64,000 nucleotides of DNA from Symbiodinium natans (GCA_905221605.1 CAJNDS010002208.1:62001-126000), one strand, 5' to 3'. Positions 23,695 to 34,689 are shown, counted from the stretch's first letter. The notes: generated by a model not told the origin, from the sequence alone. Made by a program: numbers and translations.

Positions 23695-23941
23695 GTTTCC
23701 CATCTGCTTGTGCAGCCCACGCTTCCCGGTCCAGCAGAGAGCTTTTTTTCGTCATTCTCTATTCTCGCTGTGCGAGGTTGGCCCCAGGCCGGTACAACTT
23801 GAGCTTCCCGGTGAACAGCGGGCTCTGGAAGCAGTCCGGGAGCCCAACAAAAGAAAGAGAGAGCGAAAACTGAGAGCATGCGCTTCACACACAGAGAGAG
23901 ACATGTCTTCATATGTCTCCTGGCTGCTTCGCTTTTCTTAA
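23352..23941 (+). CDS. Two-exon C-terminal gene fragment, basic protein
   Basis: Exon 23352-23555 (acceptor CACCGCGCAG, donor GTGAGA) reads CYNARLLARRAFQTKTRSVL through FQTFTALQRLPIERIKLKQD and IIAVAQACIT. It joins in phase 2 to exon 23716-23941 (acceptor CTTGTGCAG), which reads PRFPVQQRAFFRHSLFSLCE, then RPVQLELPGEQRALEAVREP, then a Lys/Arg-rich segment, ending ...SSYVSWLLRFS and TAA. The intron holds the TTTCTC microsatellite and a CT run, as expected of a polypyrimidine-rich intron end. The joined piece is about 142 residues and rich in Arg and Gln. No domain recognised. Confidence 0.5.
23597..23694. repeat. (TTTCTC)n and (CT)n microsatellite
   Basis: About nine TTTCTC units followed by CT dinucleotides, inside a proposed intron. 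ORFs crossing it are Phe/Ser or Arg/Glu/Lys runs and are artefacts. Confidence 0.95.
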
Positions 23942-24040
23942 AGGTGGGACATCGAGAAGCGCGTGGTGTTTTCGCAGCTGTCGAGCTTTGGGATGGGCAG
24001 GTGGAAGCCTCGTCTGTCTTTGCAACGCTCTCTTTTGCCC

Positions 24041-24041
<1 letters not shown>

Positions 24042-24088
<47 letters not shown>
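24042..24088. repeat. Homopolymer of 47 C
   Basis: An uninterrupted run of C on the plus strand (G on the minus). It produces spurious poly-Pro and poly-Gly ORFs in several frames. Confidence 0.98.
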
Positions 24089-24092
<4 letters not shown>

Positions 24093-24149
24093 CATTTCGC
24101 TGCTGAACTCGATGTCCCGTGTGTGGCCCAACTTGAACGCATGTTTTGA

Positions 24150-24371
24150 GTCCCGGAGCTTGCTTCACGCTGGCGGCTCTCTGCTGCGCCGTGGCGTCGG
24201 CCGGGGGCCTGGAACATCCGCACTGAACTCCACGTATCTGCACGTGGCTCAAAGCTTGAGATGTTTGAGGTGGACTTGTTGGTGGCCTTGGCATTGCTCT
24301 TTGTGGGGGAGGCCCTCAGTCGCAAGAGGCTCCCCCGAGGTTGCTCTGAGGTTGCCCTGAAGTTGCTCTGA
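24150..24371 (+). CDS. Possible exon next to the C-tract
   Basis: The open frame reads ELASRWRLSAAPWRRPGAWN, then TELHVSARGSKLEMFEVDLL, then VALALLFVGEALSRKR and ...VALKLL with TGA at 24369. It has no ATG. The same frame upstream of a TGA at 24147-24149 also looks coding (HFAAELDVPCVAQLERMF), so this may be one frame interrupted by TGA or an exon with an acceptor near 24165. The VDLLVALALLFVGEAL stretch is hydrophobic. Unknown family. Confidence 0.3.
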   Translation, partial: VPELASRWRLSAAPWRRPGAWNIRTELHVSARGSKLEMFEVDLLVALALLFVGEALSRKRLPRGCSEVALKLL

Positions 24372-25107
24372 TGCGCGTGGCTCCCATTGCTCTTGGCGGC
24401 ATGCGAACTCCTGCAGGCGCGCAGTTCATCCAGAGTGAGAGTCGGTGAGAGTGCTAAAGTGCTAAATGCAGCACCAATCTTTTCAAAAATTGAAAGCATC
24501 GGCAGCCAGCCTCAAGCATTGCAAAGCCAAATCCTGTGGGCAGACTGTAGGAACTTGTCAGACCCCAGCTAGTCCACCGTCAGATACGGAACGCATGGCG
24601 GAATCCCGCGAAATCAGGGGGTTCCCCACGTAGTTTGTATCTCACCATCGGTCTGTGACATCGTGTCGTTTCACTGCCCTTGGGAAACCCAAGTTGGCAC
24701 AGTTCGAGTGCAATTTTCTGAGCCATTGGGGAGTCACAGTATGCCACAGTATCCCACAGTATGCCACAGTATGCCAAGTTACAAATTGCTGCAATTCCTG
24801 GATCTTGCTAGGCGCTCTTACCAGGCTAACCCTCTAGCCATGTGTACCCTTGATGCGGCCTATGCCGGAAACTCCCAGGCTCGGGCTTTGAAAGTTGGGC
24901 CACGTTGCATCACGCCGAGCCCAAAACAAGGTTGCAAGATGCATCAGAATGCACCTCCACACTGCGCATTCCGGGTTCATGATTTGTGTTGAACTGATGT
25001 CAGTGTCCATTCGTGACATTCGTGCTTTGGCTTGACCACTGTGTCATGCTGTCTCCATACCGTTGTTATTGATCGGTTGATCGCTCTCTGCACCTGACAC
25101 CCTCCAG

Positions 25108-25434
25108 GAGTCACACGCAGTCGGGAATACAAAAAACGATTCGAAGGCGTTGTAACTGGTGCTTCAGTGAGATCCCGTGAGCGCCACACTGCGTGACACG
25201 AAGCCATACGAAGCCATCTCAATCAACCTGCTGGGGGCAGTCCTCTGAAAAAGGAGCTCATTTGCGGAGCTCATGCCTGAATTTCTATGCCTCAACCTTC
25301 TCTTTCTTTTTCTTTCTATCTGTCACACGCAACCCAAGTTGCCTCACGATGCATCCATGCTTCCAGTGACCACGAATGGCCAGAGAATGTATGTCCACGA
25401 TGTGACTACGTCCATGGTGCCAGTGCGCGCGTAA
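25108..25434 (+). CDS. Two-exon C-terminal gene fragment
   Basis: Exon 25108-25166 follows acceptor GACACCCTCCAG, reads VTRSREYKKRFEGVVTGAS and ends at the strong donor GTGAGA. It joins in phase 0 to exon 25339-25434 (acceptor CAACCCAAG), which reads LPHDASMLPVTTNGQRMYVH then DVTTSMVPVRA and TAA. The intervening sequence includes a pyrimidine-rich run. Family unknown. Confidence 0.4.
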
Positions 25435-25927
25435 AGCCTGAACTGAACGATGATTTGTACCCAGCAACGCGCAAGTGCAACAGCGATGCGACAATCTTGT
25501 GCCCAGGTTCCCAGACGTTTTCAGTTCATTTCTCAGGCCAGGAGCAAACCACCTGGACCCCGACGCCATCCTAGGGCCCTATACTAGGGCAAGCAAAGTC
25601 CAAGAAGTCGCACTGGCATGGCGCAGTTGAATTTCAGCAAAGGAAGACTGCCTTCTTCGGTTCGAGTTTGCTTTGGGCTCCGGAGGAATGCGCTGGCATC
25701 ATGTAGCTTTCCGAAACATAGCTCCGCCCCAGCGCCGCTGAGAACCTCCGTGAAGGTGAAGCCACGTCGTGGCTTTGTTAGCTGAGAAGAGTACCGTGAA
25801 GGTGAAGCCAAGTCGTGAGTACAGCAAGAGTTGCGAGCGAGAGAGAGACAGAAAGATAAGTGGAAAGACGGGCAAAGGTGAGATTCTGCGTTTCGTGCTT
25901 CTCTGTTTCTTGTCGCCTCATCAGGCG

Positions 25928-26305
25928 ATGGCAACATCGAAGTCGTCGCAGGCTCCCGGGTGGTGGCTGGGGCTTCTTCTGCCCGTCCTTGCCGGCCTGG
26001 CGGTGCTCGGTGCTGCGCAGGCGCGGCAGAAAGGCTAAGGGTAGAACGAAGTTGGAAAAGGAGGGGATGATGTTCCTTTAATGTCTTTCGCTCTTTTTTC
26101 AGCTGAGACTTCATGGCTCCGTGCCACCGGATGTCGCCGCATTGTGTATGCACGCTCCCATTCCTCTCGAATGCGGAAGTCTTGTGAGGTTGATCACCGC
26201 CTGGGCCTCGCGGTGCTCTTCGCCGGCTTCTTTGTGACGCTGGGCTTCGCGTTGAACGTGGACCGGGAGCCCAGGCTCCGCGGAGGAGTCAACATGAACG
26301 ATGTC
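25928..26305 (+). CDS. N-terminal exons of a probable plastid-targeted protein (tripartite leader)
   Basis: ATG at 25928 opens MATSKSSQAPGWWLGLLLPV then LAGLAVLGAAQA, a typical signal peptide: short N-region, long hydrophobic core, small residues before a likely cleavage. Exon 1 ends at 26033 with a GC donor (AAAG then GCTAAG). Exon 2 starts at 26103 after TCGCTCTTTTTTCAG in matching phase 1. It encodes an Arg/Ser-rich, nearly acid-free stretch (SWLRATGCRRIVYARSHSSR) and a second hydrophobic span (LGLAVLFAGFFVTLGFAL), followed by NVDREPRLRGGVN. Signal peptide, basic hydroxylated stretch and stop-transfer helix in this order match the class I leader of peridinin-dinoflagellate plastid proteins, which travel in vesicles through the secretory system. 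An acceptor-like CGCCTCATCAG sits three bases before the ATG and could receive a trans-spliced leader. The mature protein is not identified. Confidence 0.5.
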
Positions 26306-26603
26306 GTGTGTTCTCCGTCATGCTCCATCTACTCAGAATCTACTATCCATACATCAGTTGCATTACTTTCGCTTCTCGGGTGCTATGGCAAAAGAGTAGG
26401 GTGTCGGATCTGAGTGCCGATAGCAAATGGCCTTGGCACCGTAGGCTGCGCAAGCAAAGGTCCTTGACACGAGGCAAGTTCCAGCGTGGACTGCCGATTG
26501 ACACTTTCAGCGCCTGCAGTCTCATCACAGCCTTGGTGGGCCAATGGTTACAGGTTAAAAGTGCTGGACATGGGACAAGATCCACAAGGCTACTAAAGAC
26601 TGA

Positions 26604-26882
26604 AAAGAGTGGGGTCAGAACATATCAGAACAACTTGCGGAGTGCCGGTTCGCGGCATTGGCACGTCTGGCCAAAAACTATCAGACAATATCAAACAAAT
26701 ATCTGCAGGAGGCGGGTGGAAGAACATGGCAGAATAGCCTGCATGCTTTTTCACATGAGGATGAAGCAGCGCAAATGCCAATGAAGTTGCCCCAACAGCC
26801 GTACACTCATGGCTTGGCCCCAGTGGCAAAAGAAAGCTTCAATCGGACTTCGTTTGGGCAGGGATCGTGGAAGTCGCCTTGA
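26604..26882 (+). CDS. Coding-like block of about 92 codons, unknown
   Basis: The frame reads KEWGQNISEQLAECRFAALA, RLAKNYQTISNKYLQEAGGR, TWQNSLHAFSHEDEAAQMPM, then ...FGQGSWKSP and TGA. This is among the most protein-like frames in the window. The same frame upstream reads WDKIHKATKD before a TGA at 26601-26603, so it is either an exon with an acceptor at AAAAG near 26607 or a frame broken by a TGA. It may belong to the gene starting at 25928. No domain recognised. Confidence 0.4.
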   Translation, partial: KEWGQNISEQLAECRFAALARLAKNYQTISNKYLQEAGGRTWQNSLHAFSHEDEAAQMPMKLPQQPYTHGLAPVAKESFNRTSFGQGSWKSP

Positions 26883-27039
26883 TCAGGTCTACGCAAATAT
26901 CAAACGAAGGTGCTTCAAGCGACGCGCGCCAATGGTGATCCCAAGGCAGGTCTGTTATCAACCAGAATGTTTTCGGGTGCACGCTCGTGCCGCATGACGA
27001 GCCGAAAAGCTCAGTGCCATGCATAAGCCCTGAGACCAG

Positions 27040-30000
27040 CAAGACACTTTCCTCAGAAATTCAAGACATGTAGCAAATTGCAACGAAACCTTGCTCAGAA
27101 ATTCAAGACATGTAGCATTTACAGCGAAACCTTCCTGAGAAATGCAAGCCGAGCAGGAACTGCAACGAAACCTTCTCCAGAAATTCAACACATGTAGCAA
27201 TTGCAGCGAAACTTCCTCAGAATCTCAAGACCAGTAGCCTTTAAGACTTTACGACAAAACTTTTCTCATAAATTCACTCCGAGTAACAATTGCAACGAAA
27301 CCTTCCTCAGAAGTTCAAGAGCAGTGGCATTTACAACAAAACCTTCCTCAGAAATCCAAGACGAGTAGCAATCGCAACGAAACCTTCCTCAGAAATTCAA
27401 GCCGAGTAACAATCAACAAAACATTCCTCAGAAATTCAAGACATGTCGCAATTGCAACAAAACCTTGCTCAGGAATTCAAGACACGTAGCAATTGCAACG
27501 AAACCTTCCTCGGCAATTCAAGACATGTAGCAACTGCAACGAGTCCTTCCTCAGAGGCTCAAGACTAGTAGCATTTGCAGGATCGCAGCAATCGCGACGA
27601 AACCTTCCTGGGATCTCAAGACTAGTAGCATTTACAGCGAAGCTTTTCTGAGAAATTTCAGCCGAGTAGCAATTGCAACGAAACCTTCTTCAGAATTGCA
27701 ACGAAGCCTTGTTCAGAAACTCAAGACTAGTAGCAATTGCAACAAATCCTTCCTCAGAAGCTCTAGACTAGTAGAAAACCTACCTCAGACATTCATTCCG
27801 AATAGCAACTGCAGCGAAACCTTCCTCAGAAATTCAATCCGAGTAGCAATTGCAACGAAACCTTTCCCTGACATTCAAGACACGTAGCAATTGCAACGAA
27901 GCCTTCCTAAGAAACCCCAGACTAGTAGCATTTACAGCAAGATCTTCCTCATAAATTTGAGTCGAGTGGCAATTGCCTCAGACATTCAAGACATGCAGCC
28001 AATTCAACGAGAATTCAAGAGCAGTAGCATTTACAACAAAACCTTCCACACAAATTCAATTCGAGCAGCATTTACAGCGAAACCTTCCTCAGAAGTTCAA
28101 GGCACGTAGCAATTGCAACGAAACCTTCCTCAGAAACTCAAGACTAGTAGCATTTACAGCGAAACCTTCCTCAGAAGCTCCAGACGACTACGAAACCTTT
28201 CTCAGAAACTCAAGACATGTAGCAATTGCAACTAAACCTTCCTCGGACATTCAGGCCCGGTAGCATTTGCAACGAAGCTTTCCTCAGAAACTCAAGACTA
28301 GTAGCATTTGCAGCGAACCTTCCTCAGCATCTCAAGTCTAGTAGCATTTACATTAAAATCTTCCTCTGAAATTCAAGACCTAGTAGCAATTGCAATGAAA
28401 CCTTCCTCAGAAATTCAAGACGAGTAGCAATTGCAGCGAAACCTTCCTCAGAAACTCAAGACTAGTAGCATTAGCATTCCACAGAAACTCCAGACGAGTA
28501 GCAATTGCAACGAAATCTTTCTCAAGAAACTCAAGACATGTAGCAACTGCAACTAAACGTTCCTCAGACATTCAGGCCGGGTAGCAATTGCAACGAAACT
28601 TTCCTCAGAAAGTTAAGACGCGTAGCAATTGCAACGAAACCTTCCTCAGAAACTCAAGACTTGAAGCATTTAGAACGAAACCTCCTCAGAAACTCAAGAC
28701 TAGCAGCATTTAGAGTGAAGCCTTCCTCAGAAGCTCAAGACATGTAGCAATTGCAACTAAACCTTACTCTTAAGTTCATGACATGTAGCAATTGCAACGA
28801 AACCTTCGTAAGAAAATCAAGGCTAGTAGTATTCACAGCGAAATCTTCCGCAGAAATTTAAGCCGAGTAGCAATTGCAACGAAACCTTCCTCAGAAATTC
28901 AAGACGCGTAGCAATTTGCAACAAAAGCTTCCTCACAAATTCAATACTCGTAGCAATCGCAACAGAATATTCTCAGAAAATCTTCCTCAGAAACTCAAGA
29001 CTAGTAGCATTCACAGCGAAAACTTCCTCAGAAATTTCAGCCGAGTTTCAATTGCAACGAAACCTTCCTCAGAAAGTCAAGACATGTAGCAAATTCAACG
29101 AAACCTTCCTCTGCAAGAGTATCAATGGCAACGAAACCTTGCTCAGAAATTCAAGACTAGTAGCAATTGCAAGGACGCCTTCCTCTGAAATTGAAAACTA
29201 GTAGCAATTGCAGCGAAACTTTCCTCAGAAGCTCAAGCCGAGTAGCAATTGCAACGAAACCTTCCTCAGAATTTCAAGAATTGTAGCAATTGCAAGGAAT
29301 CCTTCCTCAGAAATTCATTTTGAGTAGCAACTGCAACAAAACCTTACTCAAAAACTCGAGACATGTAGCAATTGCCACGAAACGTTCCTCAGAAATTCAA
29401 CCCGAGCAGCACTTGCAACGAAATCCTCCCCAGAAACTTGAGCCTAGTAGCATGTTCAGTGAAACTTTCCTTTGAAATTCAAGACACGTAGAAATTTCAA
29501 CGAAACTTTCCTCAGAAACTCAAGACTAGTAGCATTTGCAGCGAAACCTTCCTCAGAAACTCAAGACGAGTAGCAATTGCAGCGAAACTTTCCTGAGAGA
29601 TTCAAGACGAGTAGCAATTGCAACGAAACCTTCATCAGAAAATCAAGACATGTAGCAATTGCAACGAAACCTTCCTCAGAAACTCAAGACTACGTTCATT
29701 TACAAGAAAACCTTCCTCAGAAGTTCAAGCCGACTCGTGTAGCTAGAGCAAAGAAACCTTCTTCACATCTTCAAGAAATAACAATTGCAACGAAACCTTC
29801 CTCACAAATTCAAGACATGTAGCAATGGCAGCAAAACCTTCCTCAGATATGCAAGACACGTAATTAGCAATTGCCACACAAACTTCCTCGGAAACTCCAG
29901 ACTAGTACCATTTGCAGCGAAAATTTCCTCAGAAATTCAAGACGAGTAGCATTTGCAACCAAACCTTCCTCAGAAATTCAAGACACGTAGCGATTGCAAC

Positions 30001-31595
30001 GAAACCTTCCTGAGAAGCTCAAGACTATCAGCATTTGCAGCAAAACCGTCTTCAGAAATTCAAGACGAGAAGCGATTGCAACAAAGCCTTCCTCAGAAAC
30101 TCAAGACATGTAGCAATTGCAACGAAACCTTCCTCAGAAATTCAAGCCGAGTACCGATTGCAATGACACCTTCCTCAGAAATTCAACCCGAGTAACGATT
30201 GCAACGAAACCTTCCTCAGAAATTCAAGCCGGGTAGCAATTGCAACAAAACCTTCCTCAAAATTTAAGACACGCAGCAATTGCAACGAAACCTTCCTCAG
30301 AAACTCAAGACTTGAAGCATTTACAACGAAACCTTTTCAGAAACTCAAGACTAGTGGCATTTACAGTGAAACCTTCCTCAGAAACTCAAGACATGTAGCA
30401 ATGGCAACGAAACCTTCTTCAGAAGTTCAGGACATGTAGCCATTGCAACGAAACCATCGTGACACTCAAGACTAGTAGCATTTACATCGAAGCCGTCCCC
30501 AACAAAAAGCTTCCTCACACGAAGCAAATTGCAACGAAACTATCCACATAAATTCAGCAATTGAAGACATGTAGCACTTGCAACAAAAACTTCCTCAGAA
30601 ACTCAAGACACGAAGCAATTTGCAACCAAACCTTCCACATAAATTCGGCAATTGAAGACATGTAGCAATTGCAACAAAATCTTCCTCAAAAACTCAAGAC
30701 ATATAGCAATTGCAACGAAACCTTCCGCAGAATTTCAAGAGATGTAGCAATTGCAACGAAACCTTCCTCAGAAACTCAAAACTAGTAGCATTTGCAGCGA
30801 AACCTTCCTCACAAATTCAAGACATGTAGCAATTGCAACGAAACCTTCCTCAGGAATTCAACCCGAGTAGCAATTGCAACGACACCTTGCTCAGAAACTC
30901 AAGACTAGTAGCATTCACCGCGAAATCGTCCTCAGAAACTTAAGCCGAGTAACACTTGCAATGAAACCTCCCTCAGAAACTCAAGACGAAAAGCATTTAC
31001 CCAAAACCATCCCTTCAAACTCAAGACTAGTAGCATGTACAACAAAACCTCCCTCAGAACTTCAAGCCAAGCCAGCAATTGCAACAAAGACATTCCTCGG
31101 AAACTCAAGACTAGTAGCATTTACAGCGAAACCTTCCTCAGAAATTCAAGCCGAGTAGCAATTGCAACGAAACCTTCCTCAGAACTTCAAGACATGTAGC
31201 AATTGCAACGAAACTTTGCTCAGAAACTCAAGACTAGTAGTATTCACAACGAAACTTTCCTCAGAAACTCAAGACATATAGCAATTGCAACGAAACTTTC
31301 CTCATAAATTCAAGCTGAGTACCGATTGCAACGACACTTTCCTCAGAAACTCAAGACTAGTAGCATTTACAGCGACACCTTCCTCAGAATCTCAAGATTA
31401 GTAGCACTTGCAGCGAAACCTTCGTCAGAAATTCAAGCCGAGAAGCATCTGCAACGGATCCTTCATCAGAAGTTCAGGACATGTGAAATTGCAACGAAAC
31501 ATTCCTCACAAACTCAAGACCATCAGCAGTTACAGAGAAACCTTACTCAGAACTTCAAGCCGAGCAGAGTAGTAATTGCAACAAAACCTTCCTCA
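27040..31595. repeat. 41-bp minisatellite array, main block (about 110 copies)
   Basis: The unit is close to TAGCAATTGCAACGAAACCT followed by TCCTCAGAAATTCAAGACATG, 41 bp, in direct tandem with point changes and occasional indels. Two recurrent subtypes alternate: TAGCAATTGCAACGAAAC and TAGCATTTACAGCGAAAC. The spacer before TAGC varies among ACATG, ACTAG, ACGAG and CCGAG. The core GCAATTGC is a palindrome. Because 41 is not a multiple of 3, ORFs drift between frames and are not genes. Confidence 0.97.
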
Positions 31596-32527
31596 TATTC
31601 TAAGAGGCTATGCCCAGGGGCGGGCAACGCCCCCAGGAGTAGCAGGCAGAGGCATGGCAGCTCCCGAAGCAAACCCCTGCCCCCTCCCCCCGCGAGCCGC
31701 TGATGCTGCCGATGCTCACCCCCCGGATCCCCAAGGAGAGACGAAGCCTCGATGATGCGCACCCCTGGCCCCCGCCCGGCCGCGCATCATGAGCATCAGC
31801 GGCTCCGGCCTCCAGGCATGCGTGGCTTATGGGGGCATACGCCGGCCTCAAAACGGAAATGTCCGTAACAGCACGCAAACCACGATATTTCCAGCGTTTT
31901 CTGCGTTTTCCAAGCTCGCCGCATCCGAAACCCGAGACCCAACCCGCTGATGCTCATGACGTGCGCTCTTGTGGGGGTCCTTTGGGTTGGCCGATGCCCC
32001 CCGAAAAACATCAACAACGCGTCTTCGGCAGAAGTTAAGTAAGCATTTTTTCTGTTGAATAGTGCGACTAATGGCTGCACACTCAGCCGTTTTCGTAGTC
32101 AAGACCCCCAGCCTGTTGAGCTTTAGGGCAGGGGTCAACTTTGGAGGCTGGGGGTCTTGCATTTCTGCAGGGCTCCTGTAAGTCCTGCTTGTTGACTTTC
32201 TGTGGGTAGAGGGGTGTAGCCGCCATGCCTCCCTTGCCCACCTGGAGAAGGACAGGGAGGACAGCCACGGCGGGACACTTTGAGGGTCCCGCCAGCGCCG
32301 CCGACCTCAGAGAAGGAGCGGTGGGGGTGGGGGCGGCCAGGGCATGCGCTGGAGCCCTTGAGGGTTTAGGCGTGCACTAGTAGACGAAGCACTGAAGGCA
32401 TGGGGTGCTAGACGAGGCGCAGGAAGGGGTTGTAGGGTCGGGCATGCACTGGAGGTGTGGGGGTGAGGGCGGTACTAAGGGGCAGTGGGTCTTCACTGAC
32501 GCCGCCCCCGGCTGGGGTCGGCGGAAA
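31596..32527. other. Unrelated 0.93-kb segment interrupting the 41-bp array
   Basis: GC-rich sequence with internal GCTGATGCT/GATGCTCA repeats, no recognisable coding frame, and a hairpin at 32100-32159. The array stops inside a unit at CTTCCTCA and resumes inside a unit at AAATCAAGACTAG. I see no clear terminal inverted repeats or target duplication at the edges. Confidence 0.7.
32100..32159. repeat. 15-bp perfect inverted repeat (hairpin)
   Basis: CAAGACCCCCAGCCT at 32100-32114 and its exact complement at 32145-32159, with a second short stem GTTGA/TCAAC inside the loop. Confidence 0.85.
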
Positions 32528-33155
32528 TCAAGACTAGTAGCATTTACAACAAAACTTTCCACACAATTTCAGTCCGAGTAGCAATTGCAACGAAACAATC
32601 CTCAGAAATCCAAGACATGCAGCAATTGCAACGAAACCTTCAGAAAGTCAAAACTAGTAGCATTCACAGCGAAACCTCTCAGAATTTCAAGACGAGTAGC
32701 AATTGCAACATGTAGCAATTGCAACGAAACCTTCCTCAGAAACTCGAGACTAGTAGCATTTACAGCGAAGCCTTGGTCAGAACATCAGCACGAGTAGCAG
32801 TTGCAGCGAAACTTTTCTCAGATATTCAAGACGAGTAGCAATTGCAACGAAACTTTCCTCAGAAACTCTAGGCTAGTAGCATTTACAGTGAAAGCTTAGC
32901 CGAGTAGCAATTGCAAATGAAACCTTCCTCAGAAATTCAAGACATGCAGCAATTGCAAAGAAACCTTTCTCAGAAAATCAAGACTGGTAGCATTTGCATC
33001 CACATGTGGCAATTTCAACAAAACTTGCTCAGAAATTCAACCTGAGTAGCAGCACAAGGAAACCTTCTTAAGAAGAATTCAAGCCGAGTAGCAATTTTAA
33101 TGAAACCTTCCTCAGAAATTCAAGACATGTAGCAATTGCAACGAAACCTTACTCA
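32528..33155. repeat. 41-bp minisatellite array, right block (about 15 copies)
   Basis: The same unit and subtypes as the main block, somewhat more degenerate, ending at ...ACGAAACCTTACTCAG. That last piece doubles as a splice-acceptor-like site for the coding block that follows. Confidence 0.95.
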
Positions 33156-33156
33156 G

Positions 33157-33403
33157 AAGCTCGGAAGACCAGAAGCGCCAGCTACAGTGCGAGGAACAGT
33201 GGCAGGCATTCCAGGCGGAAGCCAGAATGGAATTTCAGAAGCAGCGCTCCCGATACGTACCTGTACGACTTTCAACGAATGAGGGTGTGTCAACGTGGCA
33301 ACTGTTCTGGCACAGAACAATTGCCGTCAATGGCTTCCGGAAGAAGCCCATGGGTTTCAAAGAAAACCTTGAATGTGTGTACGTTTTGATCGGAAACTTG
33401 TAA
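33157..33403 (+). CDS. Coding block at array edge, Gln/Glu-rich coiled-coil-like
   Basis: The frame opens directly at the end of the 41-bp array. It reads SSEDQKRQLQCEEQWQAFQA, EARMEFQKQRSRYVPVRLST, NEGVSTWQLFWHRTIAVNGF, then RKKPMGFKENLECVYVLIGN and L, with TAA at 33401. The first 30 residues have a heptad-like charged pattern typical of coiled coil. There is no ATG at the start, so it is either an exon or the remainder of a truncated gene. A 119-codon antisense ORF (33235-33594) is its shadow. Unknown family. Confidence 0.45.
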
Positions 33404-33630
33404 TATCTCATCAAAAGTTCACAGGAAATTTGTGCATTTCCGCCGTAGTTCAGTCCATTTCCCGTGTCATTTAATAGGTAAGCCTGTCTGTTTTTCTCTA
33501 CCATCAACGGAAATAAACCCTTCGTTTCCTCCATGTGTAAATAGGACGACCTCTGTTTACTTTTTTTATGGAAAACAGTGCTGTATTCCTCCAATGTAAC
33601 GTTGTACCCGCTTTAGTGGGGACCTCCTGA

Positions 33631-34688
33631 ATAAAAGTCAAGTTTGCCAGGCTGTTCAGGACGTGTGCCTGTTTTGGGGATCCATCCAGAGTGGGTTCCG
33701 CAATTGCGTCAAACCTTCAATTGCGGGGCCTCGCTGTCCCTTTTAACACTTCCTCTATCCATCAGCGCGTTAACATCATATCGCAACTTTTTTTTAACAT
33801 GGACAAAAGCAGCTTCGGGGCTGAAGCAGGACCCTTGCTGGTTGCTCTAGAAATGTGATTGAAAACATGCATCTATCAGTCGGTGCTCTATATAATATCA
33901 TCGGAAACCCCTACGTTTTGAAAGGAAAGCTGCAGTTGTCATCACAGGACAAGCCTCTATTTCCTGCTCCGCATGGTCGTGCTCTTTGGGGTGCACCCCC
34001 TGGCCAACACCCCAAATTTGCAAAAGGATCGGTCCGGGCTTTCCGCGTGCAGAAGAAGCAAAGAGAAAAATCCAGGGTTCCTGCCAAACGAAAAATTCCA
34101 GGGTTCTATTTCAAAAAGCGGGGTTGCAGGGGGGGGGGGGGGTGGGCAGTGCAACGCCAGCCATTTGCAAGCAGAATAATGCAGGCATACGAAAGAATAG
34201 TCCTCGGTGTCCATACAAACGGCAGGGGTGGTTGGGGGTTTGGGGGGAGGGCTGTCGTACGATAGCGACTCATGACATTAATGATGAGCTCGATGGTGAA
34301 GCCTATGCCGCGCACAATCGTTCGTTGCAGAAACTGCAACGGTTGTCTGCCTTCCAGCAGGTGATGACGAAGGTACCACTTGCAGACGATGGATTCCAAG
34401 CTGAGTTTACCAAAAAACGATCCGTATTTCACAACGCGATTGCTCCTGGACCGGCCGCTGCTTGAATCAAAAGCGGATCAAGAACAAATATCCGTTCGAA
34501 CCCGAGTTCGGTATCCTTTTTTTGAGAGCCGCGGCGTCCAAGATTCACTCGAAGGGTGAGCGAAGTGTGAGTCTACGGATCAGCTGGAAATGAGTGAGTG
34601 GTTCTGCGCGCGGGAGCAAAGGCGGCATATTCTTGGTAAGTACTTGAGAAGCATCGCCCCGCACGCCGACACGCCAGGCGAGATGTAG
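33631..34688 (+). pseudogene. Frame-broken coding region, foreign-looking, unknown family
   Basis: Successive protein-like pieces lie in changing plus-strand frames. They are 33631-33858 (FARLFRTCACFGDPSRVGSA ... FGAEAGPLLVALEM, TGA); 33855-34000 (VIENMHLSVGALYNIIGNPY then VLKGKLQLSSQDKPLFPAPH); 34258-34466 (NDELDGEAYAAHNRSLQKLQ then MTKVPLADDGFQAEFTKKRS, TGA); 34462-34591 (LNQKRIKNKYPFEPEFGILF then LRAAASKIHSKGERSVSLRI, TGA); and 34590-34688 (MSEWFCAREQRRHILGKYLR, TAG). Each begins about where the previous one fails, as in one reading frame broken by frameshifts, though introns could explain some gaps. Composition is less GC-biased than the exons further left. I cannot name the family. A G-run at 34129-34142 and low-complexity sequence interrupt the middle. 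Confidence 0.4.
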
Positions 34689-34689
34689 C

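Noticed and set aside
23463-24499. Minus-strand ORFs of about 200 codons with poly-Gly and Arg/Lys/Glu runs
   Set aside because: They exist because of the 47-C run and the TTTCTC repeat; plus-strand exons with good splice sites overlap them.
27040-33155. 41-bp array as a CRISPR array
   Set aside because: Units are directly contiguous with no distinct spacers, diverge continuously, and the genome is clearly eukaryotic.
33235-33594. 119-codon minus-strand ORF
   Set aside because: It is antisense to the plus frame 33157-33403, which has the more protein-like sequence and begins at an acceptor-like site. Its start is TTG, not ATG.
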